From Paenibacillus sp. 1001270B_150601_E10 (lineage in GTDB: Bacteria; Bacillota; Bacilli; Paenibacillales; Paenibacillaceae), in contig NZ_JADMOL010000012.1 in the NCBI RefSeq assembly GCF_015558675.1, forward strand, positions 1 to 64,000: a stretch of 64,000 bases of DNA. The letters are read 5' to 3'. Positions 54,464 through 62,134 of this stretch are shown one piece after another. Position 1 is the stretch's first letter. Every line of letters begins with the position of its first letter. The notes below the pieces were generated by a model. That model had not been told where the DNA came from, did no database searches, and worked only from the letters and a program-made list of their open reading frames with translations. A program made the position numbers and the translations under genes.

Positions 54464-56173
54464 CTACATGGCCTGGGATTGAAGAATGGGTTGTACATGA
54501 TCTTCTGTACGGAATGAAACGATAAAGCGAGTACCTTGACCGGCCTCTGACTCTACCCGTATCGTTCCATTATGACGCTCTACGATGCTCAGACACAACG
54601 GCAGGCCTAGACCTGTTCCCTTCGTCTTGGTTGTAAAAAATGGCTCAAAGAGCTTATCTAGCGTCTCCTTCGGTATTCCAGGCCCATTATCCTGTACGAT
54701 TAACTCTACGAATTGTCCTTCAGATCTTGTCTCAATCATCAGGCTCCCCTTGTCGTCCATCGCCTCCATGGCGTTGCGGGCAAGATTAAGCAGGAGCTGC
54801 TTGATTTCCTTCGGATTGAGCAGCAATTCCGGCACATGTTTATTTAATCTTAACGTAATCTCCTGACCTCGCAGATTGGCATCCGCCTGGACCAGCGGGG
54901 AGATCGTATTGATGAGATCATGCAGGTGCATTCTCTCTTTTTCGACGATACGATTCTGAGCGAGGGACAAAAAATCGTTAATAATGCTGTTTGCCCGATC
55001 CAGCTCCTCCATTACAATCTTATAGTAATCATCGAGGTGATTCGGGCTCTTCTGTCTCATCAGCTGAATGAAGCCGCGTACGACGGCCATCGGATTTCGA
55101 ATCTCATGGGTAATGCTGGCTGCCATCTGCCCAACAAGGCTAAGCCGCTCCATGTTGCCCATCTCCGCACGCAGCTGAACAAGCTCGGTAATATCATGCA
55201 TCATAGCAACAGCGCCAACAATCTCATCGGTTTCCTGATTCTTCATCGAAGCTGCACGAATCAGGTACGTTCTGCCCTCCACCGTAATCACATCGCTTTG
55301 CAGGCTCTCGCCTCTAAGCACACGGTGAACCAGCAGCTCCTGTCCGCGCCAGAAGCGTGTCGTCTGAATGATGCTGTGATATTCTCTCCCGATCAAGTGG
55401 CTTGCAAGAGGCATTTGATCCTCACGGAATAGCATAGACATCATCATTTGGTTAATACCCGTAATGCGTTCATTCGCATCAACCGATATAACCCCAAGCG
55501 GCGTCGCATCGATCACCTGATGCAGCTTGTGCGCCTCCTGCCGATATTGCCTCCACACCGAAATATAGCCTTGCTGCAGGTAAGCCTTCTCCCTTGCACT
55601 CTCAACAAAGTACACGACTAAGCCGGCCGCACCAAGGAAGACCGTTCCAAAGATGGCCATAAATAAAAAGACTTCGAGATCAAAAATAATCGAATGATTC
55701 CATAACGCGATAACGTAATAAAGGAAATAAAGCAGCATGCCAAGCACCGCGAAGCTCATCACGATGTAAACGCGCTTTCTCGTCCCTGCCTGGCGAAACT
55801 TGCTGATAGACAAAAATAGAAACGGTGTCAAATAAATAAGTGCATCGCTCCACATGGCGACGGGGTACTGAGCAAGGCTGAACCCAATTAATACAATAAC
55901 ATAAAAGCCGACAATAAGGCTCCCAATGAGATAGCCACCGTACAAAATACCAAGCGTATAAGGAATGAGACGAAAATCAAAGGGCTGAACCGTTGCCTTA
56001 AAATAGTAAAAGGAGAGCATCATGCACAGTAACACCGATAAGGATGAGAAAAATCCAATGTTATAGTGAGCCTTAGAGATACGCTCCGGCTTCATCGTAT
56101 AGATCTGGCACGAAAAAGCCGGAAGATAAGCAATAAACACTTGCAGCAGTGTTTCCTTTAAAGCAGCGTACAT
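54464..56173 (-). CDS. membrane sensor histidine kinase with PAS domain (sporulation-kinase-like)
   Basis: A 569-residue kinase. Residues 1-190 hold about six helices with no large external loop, as in 5TM-type sensors such as KinB. Residues about 215-330 are a PAS domain ([20 protein letters not shown]). HisKA has His356 in [13 protein letters not shown]. The ATPase domain shows [10 protein letters not shown] (N box), VQDNGPGIP (G1), [17 protein letters not shown] (F and G2). No response regulator is adjacent, as is normal for orphan sporulation kinases feeding Spo0F/Spo0A. The ATG follows GGGAG. The Lgt-like gene is co-transcribed and may be a partner. Confidence 0.92.
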   Translation of the reverse strand: MYAALKETLLQVFIAYLPAFSCQIYTMKPERISKAHYNIGFFSSLSVLLCMMLSFYYFKATVQPFDFRLIPYTLGILYGGYLIGSLIVGFYVIVLIGFSLAQYPVAMWSDALIYLTPFLFLSISKFRQAGTRKRVYIVMSFAVLGMLLYFLYYVIALWNHSIIFDLEVFLFMAIFGTVFLGAAGLVVYFVESAREKAYLQQGYISVWRQYRQEAHKLHQVIDATPLGVISVDANERITGINQMMMSMLFREDQMPLASHLIGREYHSIIQTTRFWRGQELLVHRVLRGESLQSDVITVEGRTYLIRAASMKNQETDEIVGAVAMMHDITELVQLRAEMGNMERLSLVGQMAASITHEIRNPMAVVRGFIQLMRQKSPNHLDDYYKIVMEELDRANSIINDFLSLAQNRIVEKERMHLHDLINTISPLVQADANLRGQEITLRLNKHVPELLLNPKEIKQLLLNLARNAMEAMDDKGSLMIETRSEGQFVELIVQDNGPGIPKETLDKLFEPFFTTKTKGTGLGLPLCLSIVERHNGTIRVESEAGQGTRFIVSFRTEDHVQPILQSQAM

Positions 56174-56281
56174 AATCTCCCTTCTTTCTCACGCTGGTTA
56201 TTTCTGCCTGTATTAAAACATACTCATGCTGTTAAAACAATCACTAAAGTACATCTTTTAACAACTTTTTATGTTTTTTGG

Positions 56282-56309
56282 TTGCAATCGACATAGACAA
56301 GGCTACAAT
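56282..56309 (+). promoter_or_regulatory. candidate promoter of the flavoprotein gene
   Basis: TTGCAA, a 16-base spacer and TACAAT, about 80 bases upstream of the flavoprotein ATG. Confidence 0.5.
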
Positions 56310-56387
56310 GATACAAGAAATGCTTCATCCCGATATTTGAAAAAAGATAGCGGATACAATCAAAGTAACAGCAAAAGGAGTTTCAGC

Positions 56388-57647
56388 ATGCACCGTACAC
56401 AAGTTGTAGTTGTAGGAGGAGGACCTTCTGGCCTAATGGCTGCTATTGCCGCAGCTGAACAAGGCGCCAGCGTCACTCTTGTCGATAAAGGCAATAAGCT
56501 TGGACGCAAACTAGCCATCTCTGGCGGAGGGCGCTGCAATGTAACCAATAATAAGCCGATTGACGAGCTCATTCGCTTTATCCCTGGTAACGGCCGTTTT
56601 CTTCACAGCGCTTTTCAGCATATGAATCCAGAGCGCATCATAGCCTTCTTTGAACGGCTTGGAATCGCTTTAAAAGAAGAGGATCATGGACGAATGTTCC
56701 CCGTGTCCGACAAAGCAAAGTCTGTCGTCGACGCCTTGATTGGCGAAGCCGTTCGCCTGGGCGTAACATTGCGTATTAACGAACCCGTGGAGCAAGTCAT
56801 ATATGTAGATGATGCTGTAAAAGGGGTTCGCTTAAAGAGTCAGGAAGTGCTTCCAGCTGATGCTGTCATCCTTGCAACCGGTGGACGTTCCGTTCCACAT
56901 ACGGGATCAACCGGAGATGGTTATCCGTGGGCTGAAGCTGCTGGGCATACGATAACGGAGTTATATCCAACAGAAGTCCCCTTAACGTCCAATGCTTCCT
57001 TTATCCGTGACAAAGTGCTTCAAGGCCTCTCCTTGCGGGATATTGCCATTACGGTGTGGAACGAAAAGGGCAAGAAGCTTATTACTCATGAAGGAGATCT
57101 GATCTTCACACACTTTGGGCTGTCCGGTCCCGCTGCTCTTCGCTGCAGTCAATTCGTCGTTAAAGAATTGAAGCGCTCCAAAAGAGAAACCGTGCCTGTC
57201 ACGATCGACCTGAAGCCTGAGCTAAGCCTTGATGCAGTCAGCCAATGGGGGCTATCCGTTTGGTCCAAGGAGCCGAAGAAGGCAGTAAAGAACATTATGA
57301 AGCAGATGGTGCCAGAACGCATGGTTCCGCTGCTGCTGGCCATGGTCAACATGGACGACTCCACTACCCATGACCATTTTCAGAAAAAGCAGTGGGCGGA
57401 TCTCTGTGAGCTGATGAAGGCATTCCCGATGAAGATAAGCGGTACTCGCTCCATCGAGGAAGCGTTTGTCACAGGCGGTGGCATTCATTTAAAAGAAATA
57501 AATCCAAAATCAATGGAATCTAAGCTGACAAGAGGATTGTTCTTCTGCGGAGAGATTCTGGATATTCACGGCTATACAGGGGGGTATAACATTACAGCCG
57601 CCTTTGCTACTGGTTACACCGCTGGCCATCATGCTGCACAGCAGTAA
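56388..57647 (+). CDS. HI0933/YtfP-family FAD-dependent oxidoreductase
   Basis: A 419-residue flavoprotein. The N-terminal Rossmann motif VVVGGGPSGLMAAIAAAEQG binds FAD, followed by the family-specific GRKLAISGGGRCNVTN and FFERLGIALKEEDHGRMFP. LATGGRSVPHTGSTGDGY and the C-terminal FFCGEILDIHGYTGGYNI complete it. The physiological substrate is unknown; homologues in this BaiN-like group reduce unsaturated compounds. The ATG at 56388 follows AAAGGAG; an upstream open stretch of 39 codons lacks a ribosome site. Confidence 0.92.
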   Translation: MHRTQVVVVGGGPSGLMAAIAAAEQGASVTLVDKGNKLGRKLAISGGGRCNVTNNKPIDELIRFIPGNGRFLHSAFQHMNPERIIAFFERLGIALKEEDHGRMFPVSDKAKSVVDALIGEAVRLGVTLRINEPVEQVIYVDDAVKGVRLKSQEVLPADAVILATGGRSVPHTGSTGDGYPWAEAAGHTITELYPTEVPLTSNASFIRDKVLQGLSLRDIAITVWNEKGKKLITHEGDLIFTHFGLSGPAALRCSQFVVKELKRSKRETVPVTIDLKPELSLDAVSQWGLSVWSKEPKKAVKNIMKQMVPERMVPLLLAMVNMDDSTTHDHFQKKQWADLCELMKAFPMKISGTRSIEEAFVTGGGIHLKEINPKSMESKLTRGLFFCGEILDIHGYTGGYNITAAFATGYTAGHHAAQQ

Positions 57648-57668
57648 GCCTCATCATTCCTATAAACA

Positions 57669-57704
57669 AGCAGGAGCCAGCCAAAGACTAGAACATGGCT
57701 CCTG
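57669..57704. terminator. hairpin between convergent genes
   Basis: GCAGGAGCCA pairs perfectly with TGGCTCCTGC around a 16-base loop. No long T-run, but the position 22 bases past one stop and 25 from the other fits a terminator for both genes. Confidence 0.65.
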
Positions 57705-57728
57705 CATCCCATTTTCATCACAACAACA

Positions 57729-58130
57729 CTATAAGTGAACCCCGCCAGGAAATTGATTGCTCAGGTCATCATCCCAGCCAATCGCTTCTTCCTCTCTGTG
57801 GGACAAATCATCGCCTCTTGGGTCAACCTCCGCATAAGTCGGCTGATCCACCCAATCTTCATTAACGATGTGAGCAGGAATCGGGATCATATGCATCCCA
57901 TAAGCTTCATCCATGACACTCATTTCCGTACGGTCTGCTTCTTCTATCAAGCTGCCTCCGCAGGCTTCGACAATTTCGAGTGCAGAGGTAAGGTCCTGAC
58001 GCTCAATATGGATATGCAGTCTTTCTCCTTGCTCTCTTACAGGATCGTATCCAAGTTCCTGCAGCGTATCATAGGCATGAACAAGTCCTTGGCCATCCTT
58101 GAATTGAAATCGTAATACTGACTGTTCCAT
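57729..58130 (-). CDS. hypothetical protein
   Basis: A 133-residue acidic cytosolic protein I do not recognise. The N-terminal ~70 residues look like a ferredoxin-like alpha/beta unit (SVLRFQFKDGQGLVHAYDTL, ERLHIHIERQDLTSALEIVE). The C-terminal part is disordered and rich in Asp and Glu (EVDPRGDDLSHREEEAIGWD), ending FPGGVHL. The start is the ATG at 58130, six bases after GAGGAGG; an ATG two codons earlier overlaps the ribosome site. It follows ecsB closely on the same strand (71 bases) and may be part of the ecs transcript. Confidence 0.72.
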   Translation of the reverse strand: MEQSVLRFQFKDGQGLVHAYDTLQELGYDPVREQGERLHIHIERQDLTSALEIVEACGGSLIEEADRTEMSVMDEAYGMHMIPIPAHIVNEDWVDQPTYAEVDPRGDDLSHREEEAIGWDDDLSNQFPGGVHL

Positions 58131-58200
58131 CGCCATCCTCCTCAAGGGAATTATCCTAATTGTTAATATCCCCATATGAGGAGGAATCATGCTTCACGTC

Positions 58201-59493
58201 TTATGATGAGGTCGTCTCTGACGTTTCCTCAACCTCTTTATGCTCTTTTCGCTTGTAGCCAATCAGAGTCATCACAACGCGAGCGATAAACATGGCAGCG
58301 AACACGCCAATCGCTCCGTACAGCAGCCCCATCCCTACAGATTGGGTCATGAAGCCACAAGCAAGTCCCCATAACAAACCTGGCAGGACAGCGTTAACTG
58401 TCGCAAAGTGCAGGCTCGCGATACTAAGCTGTGTGCCATCAAAGCTAAACATGTTCCATACGTCGCTATCTACAAGCTCGCGCCAGTACATATTCAGCCA
58501 TACACCAAGGATAACGCACAGCACGGGAAATACAATCAGTCCTAGTGCGGCGAGGGCTCCCGAACATAGAACAATCGCAATCAACCCCACACCTGTAAGC
58601 TGCGAATAGAAAATCATGTGCGAGGAGCTTCTCCACAGCGTCTTTACGCCAATTGCGCCAATTTGCTGACCGGGACCCTTTACTTTGTAGAGATAACCAG
58701 ATCGACGGAATAGCAAAGGTTGACTGCCCTTGCGCTTGCGCTGCTTCGTGTCGACTGCCTGTCTCAGCAGGATGCCTGTCAGTTTCATCTTAGTCTCGAG
58801 CTCCAAGTCGACATCTCGCTCAAACGTGTACATGACGCGTACTCGCCAGTATGCCAACAGCATGATGAAGAGTAAGACTCCAACCAAGGCACAGCCAAAG
58901 AGGAAGGGATGCTGGATGATATAAGCTGTCATGAAGCGAAACATCACAATTAAGAGCAGATTCCACAGCCATCCCACGAGCACCCGACGAATTCCCGCAA
59001 ATTGCACGAGGATGCGATTACGAATAAGAGCATGCAAGAGTGAAAGGGTATAGCCCCAGATCAAGAGCAGCGCCACCATGCTTTGCGAGAAGCCAAAGCC
59101 TTTGAATAACAGCGGCAGTAGAAGAATCGTGATCATACCAAAGCTTAGAAGCTGCCGAATCGACAATTCCATAAGTCCGAATCCGACGAAGCCGCGTACC
59201 CAGGCAGGACGCTGACGCAAGAATAAAATATCTCCTGGCTCAGCCCATGTCCGCAGGCGGGCAAAGAAGAGAGGCAGCAGGAATGGATATATCCATAGAT
59301 TGTTCACAGAGGAGAGGATTTCGGGAAGCACTGGATTCTGCACCCACTCCAGATAGAATTTTAAGCCTAGCAGAAAGGCTGGTATGACAATATATAAGCC
59401 AACCGTCCAATCGATTACCGTTCGCAAAGCTCGCCATTGGTAAGATGCATTGGAACGAAAACGGCGACTCGCAAGCTTCCAAGGATTCATCAT
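58201..59493 (-). CDS. ecsB: ABC transporter permease EcsB
   Basis: A 430-residue membrane protein with about nine to ten helices. It has the EcsB pattern: RRFRSNASYQWRALRTVIDW at the N-terminus, ARLRTWAEPGDILFLRQRPA after helix 2, and a basic cytosolic loop (QAVDTKQRKRKGSQPLLFRR) in the middle. Its ATG overlaps the ecsA stop by four bases. In Bacillus, EcsAB affects protein secretion, competence and intramembrane proteolysis; the substrate is not settled. The C-terminus is charged and cytosolic. Confidence 0.88.
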   Translation of the reverse strand: MMNPWKLASRRFRSNASYQWRALRTVIDWTVGLYIVIPAFLLGLKFYLEWVQNPVLPEILSSVNNLWIYPFLLPLFFARLRTWAEPGDILFLRQRPAWVRGFVGFGLMELSIRQLLSFGMITILLLPLLFKGFGFSQSMVALLLIWGYTLSLLHALIRNRILVQFAGIRRVLVGWLWNLLLIVMFRFMTAYIIQHPFLFGCALVGVLLFIMLLAYWRVRVMYTFERDVDLELETKMKLTGILLRQAVDTKQRKRKGSQPLLFRRSGYLYKVKGPGQQIGAIGVKTLWRSSSHMIFYSQLTGVGLIAIVLCSGALAALGLIVFPVLCVILGVWLNMYWRELVDSDVWNMFSFDGTQLSIASLHFATVNAVLPGLLWGLACGFMTQSVGMGLLYGAIGVFAAMFIARVVMTLIGYKRKEHKEVEETSETTSS

Positions 59494-60191
59494 GTAAGCA
59501 CCTCGAAGATGTCCATCAACGTTCCATCGCTTACTCCACTTTGTTCTCGAAGCTCATCAAGGGTACCATTTGCGATCATGCGTCCGCCATGGATTAGGAT
59601 AAACCGATCACAAATGCGTTCAGCTGTATCGAGTACATGCGTGCTCATTAAGACGCCGGCACCATTCTCACGCTCAGCGGCAAGCATATCTAAGAAGCGC
59701 TTCGTTGCTCTTGGATCAAGGCCAACAAAGGGCTCATCCACAATATAAAGCGACGGCTTCAGCATGAAGGCAAGGATCAGCATCAGCTTCTGCTGCATGC
59801 CTTTAGAGAAGCTTGTTGGGTATTGATGAAGCACATCTGCCATCTGAAACCGCTCCGTCAATATGCGCTCATGCTCCTCATACTGCTCGCTAGTCATTTC
59901 ATAGGCAGCTGCGGCAAGCTGCAAATGCTCTTTCATCGTCATTGTCTCATACAGGACTGGCTGCTCAGGCACATAGGCATACCTGCCCGTTCCGTCTTCA
60001 CCAATCTGAATATTTCCTTTAACGACCCTCATCACACCGAGTATCGACTTCATTGTCGTGCTCTTGCCAGCACCGTTCGGACCAATCAAGCCAACCAACT
60101 CTCCTGGATTGACATGAAAAGAAATGCCGTGAATCTTCATATCCTGTGGACTATAGCCCGCTTCATCAATATGTACCTTTAATGCACTCAT
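59490..60191 (-). CDS. ecsA: ABC transporter ATPase EcsA
   Basis: A 233-residue ABC ATPase. Walker A GPNGAGKST, signature SFSKGMQQKLML, Walker B LYIVDEPFVGLD and the H-loop STHVLDTAE are clear. It begins with the EcsA-like ALKVHIDEAGYSPQDMKIH. The ATG at 60191 follows AGGGGTG; an in-frame GTG three codons earlier is too close to that site. It drives the EcsB permease encoded by the overlapping downstream gene. Confidence 0.93.
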   Translation of the reverse strand: MSALKVHIDEAGYSPQDMKIHGISFHVNPGELVGLIGPNGAGKSTTMKSILGVMRVVKGNIQIGEDGTGRYAYVPEQPVLYETMTMKEHLQLAAAAYEMTSEQYEEHERILTERFQMADVLHQYPTSFSKGMQQKLMLILAFMLKPSLYIVDEPFVGLDPRATKRFLDMLAAERENGAGVLMSTHVLDTAERICDRFILIHGGRMIANGTLDELREQSGVSDGTLMDIFEVLT

Positions 60192-60296
60192 GGCTGACAC
60201 ACCCCTGATCTTCTTCTCAAAAAGCGATTGCCATCGCTCTTCAACCTTTTACATTATCAAATCAAGCAGCTGTTTTTCTGCTTGATTGATCACAAT

Positions 60297-61292
60297 TCAC
60301 TTAGGCGATGGAACGCGTACAACCAGCTTGCCGATGTTTTGATTGCTCTTCATTCTTGCATGAGCCTCATTCACCTCAAATGGCTCGTACACGCTGTCGA
60401 TAACCGGAATCATTTCTCCCGAACGAAACTTCGGCATCACCCGTTCTTCAAATTCATTCTTTAAGGCAACCTTGCGCTCATGCGGGAGCCCTCTTAACGT
60501 GCTTGCGATGAGATGAATCCGTTTCAACATAGCAGGCATCAAATCAACCTGATCAATCTTCGAGCCACCCATCGTGCCGTAGAGGACCATCCGGCCATCA
60601 AGCGCCAATACCTCCATATTATCCTGCCAGTAGGCAGCTCCAATCGGGTCCAAGACAAGCTCTACGCCATGGCCTCCTGTTTCCTTTAGTACAATATCAC
60701 GGAACGATTGCTCTTTATAAGCAATCGCAAGGTCCGCTCCCAATTCCTTCACCGCTTCTATCTTTTCATTGGAGCCTGCGGTTGCGTAGACTTGAGCCCC
60801 TACCGTCTTCGCAAGCTGAATAGACGCCGTGCCTACTCCACTTGCAGCCGCATGGATCAACACTCGCTCACCGCTCGACAAGCCTCCAAGCTGGATCATA
60901 TTCAAATACGAGGTAAGATACACCTCCGGAATCGAAGCGGCCTGCTCCAGATGCAGCTCCTCAGGCACCCGGATAGCGGTATCTGCCTTGATGACGACGT
61001 ATTGTGCGTAACCACCGCCAGAAAGCAGCGCCATGACACGGTCGCCAATATTCCAATCGGTTACAAGTTCTCCCTTCTCCTCTATCGTCCCAGCCATCTC
61101 AAGCCCTAGAATGGGAGATGCACCTGGGGGTACAGGATAGGTTCCTTCTTTTTGCTGAAGATCCGCCCGATTCACTGCTGTGGCATGTACGCGAACGAGA
61201 AGTTCATCACTACCGCAAGCAGGCTTCTCGACCTCTCCCCAGTATAAGTTGTTCGACTCATCCACTAAACAAGCTTTCATCATTTGACTCAT
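60297..61292 (-). CDS. zinc-independent quinone oxidoreductase (PIG3/QOR type, MDR superfamily)
   Basis: A 331-residue medium-chain reductase. It has the GroES-like N-terminal domain (HATAVNRADLQQKEGTYPVP, GLEMAGTI) and the NADPH Rossmann motif HAAASGVGTASIQLAK followed by GGHGVELVLDPIGAAYW. The Cys/His zinc ligands of alcohol dehydrogenases are missing, placing it with quinone/enone reductases similar to human TP53I3. The ATG at 61292 follows GAGGAGGT. It diverges from a MarR-family regulator, so induction by quinone or electrophile stress is likely. Confidence 0.93.
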   Translation of the reverse strand: MSQMMKACLVDESNNLYWGEVEKPACGSDELLVRVHATAVNRADLQQKEGTYPVPPGASPILGLEMAGTIEEKGELVTDWNIGDRVMALLSGGGYAQYVVIKADTAIRVPEELHLEQAASIPEVYLTSYLNMIQLGGLSSGERVLIHAAASGVGTASIQLAKTVGAQVYATAGSNEKIEAVKELGADLAIAYKEQSFRDIVLKETGGHGVELVLDPIGAAYWQDNMEVLALDGRMVLYGTMGGSKIDQVDLMPAMLKRIHLIASTLRGLPHERKVALKNEFEERVMPKFRSGEMIPVIDSVYEPFEVNEAHARMKSNQNIGKLVVRVPSPK

Positions 61293-61398
61293 GACCTGAC
61301 CTCCTCTTAAATTTCTTCTATACTTAACCATAATCTACAAGTAAAAAAACTTCAAATTTATTGTGTTCAATCTTTCACAAATGTGATTAATGATATAT

Positions 61399-61428
61399 TT
61401 TCATCTTCATTTTCATAATAAGATGAAA
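61399..61428. promoter_or_regulatory. candidate MarR operator between the oxidoreductase and marR genes
   Basis: TTTCATCTT and AAGATGAAA are perfect 9-base inverted arms with a 12-base spacer, 31 bases upstream of the MarR ATG and 107 upstream of the oxidoreductase ATG. Confidence 0.55.
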
Positions 61429-61458
61429 TCGTAACCATTCTTTTAAGGTGGGATAACC

Positions 61459-61935
61459 ATGCATGACCATTTAGATCGTGAAACTGAGGTATCCTTGCAC
61501 TTGTTTCGTGTATTTTCTAAAGCATTCAAGAGCATCTCGGACCATTCTTCCGCATGCTGCAAAAATGAAGGTTTTAATCCGACGGACTTTGCTGTTCTTG
61601 AAATACTCTACAATAAAGGTGCACAGCCCATTCAACAGATCGGCTCTAAGCTTTTGCTGCAAAGCGGCAATGTAACCTATGTCATCGATAAGCTGGAGCG
61701 AAACGGCTATCTTCGTCGTCACCCTTGTGCGAAAGATCGTCGCGTCATTTTTGCTGAGCTGACAGAGAAAGGGCAAGACGTTATGGGTCGAATCTTCCCT
61801 CGTCAAGCCAATATGCTTAATCGGGCGCTAAGCGGACTTTCCCTCGAAGAGAAGGAAATGGCGATTGATCTATTGAAGAAGCTTGGCATGCAAGCAGAGA
61901 AGCTAGGAACATCTCCTGCAAAGAAATCTGTGTAA
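61459..61935 (+). CDS. MarR-family transcriptional regulator
   Basis: A 158-residue winged-helix regulator. The DNA-binding unit is ALLEI-type: FAVLEILYNKGAQPIQQIGS, LLLQSGNVTYVIDKLERNGY, and the wing RRHPCAKDRRVIFAELTEKG. Cysteines C33 and C34 lie in the first dimer helix and C90 at the base of the wing, which makes a redox or electrophile switch plausible as in YodB/HypR/OhrR relatives. The ATG follows AAGGTGGG. It is divergent from the quinone oxidoreductase, its probable target. A strong terminator ends it. Confidence 0.9.
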   Translation: MHDHLDRETEVSLHLFRVFSKAFKSISDHSSACCKNEGFNPTDFAVLEILYNKGAQPIQQIGSKLLLQSGNVTYVIDKLERNGYLRRHPCAKDRRVIFAELTEKGQDVMGRIFPRQANMLNRALSGLSLEEKEMAIDLLKKLGMQAEKLGTSPAKKSV

Positions 61936-62045
61936 GGCGCGTTGAAGTGATAATCAAGCTGAAGACCTCTTTAGACATCACATCATGACCAGCTTGAATC
62001 CTTTTAACCTCTATACGTGTCATGAAGCTCACAAGCGAGCTCGTG

Positions 62046-62100
62046 ATCACATACAAAAGAGCCGGTATAGCTTTACCGGCTCTTTTGTATGTGATTTTTA
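62046..62100. terminator. terminator with a perfect 22-bp stem
   Basis: The arms 62046-62067 and 62074-62095 are perfectly complementary (core AAAAGAGCCGGTA/TACCGGCTCTTTT), with a six-base loop and T5 on the plus strand. It serves marR and, from the other side, the GGDEF-EAL gene. Confidence 0.9.
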
Positions 62101-62134
62101 TTCAATCGATCTATAGTTTTGAACACTCGCGTTA

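Noticed and set aside
60259-60287. Perfect stem AATCAAGCAG/CTGCTTGATT between ecsA and the oxidoreductase as a terminator
   Set aside because: No T-run follows on either strand, and both genes are on the same strand; it may only be an mRNA structure, so it is not listed as a terminator.
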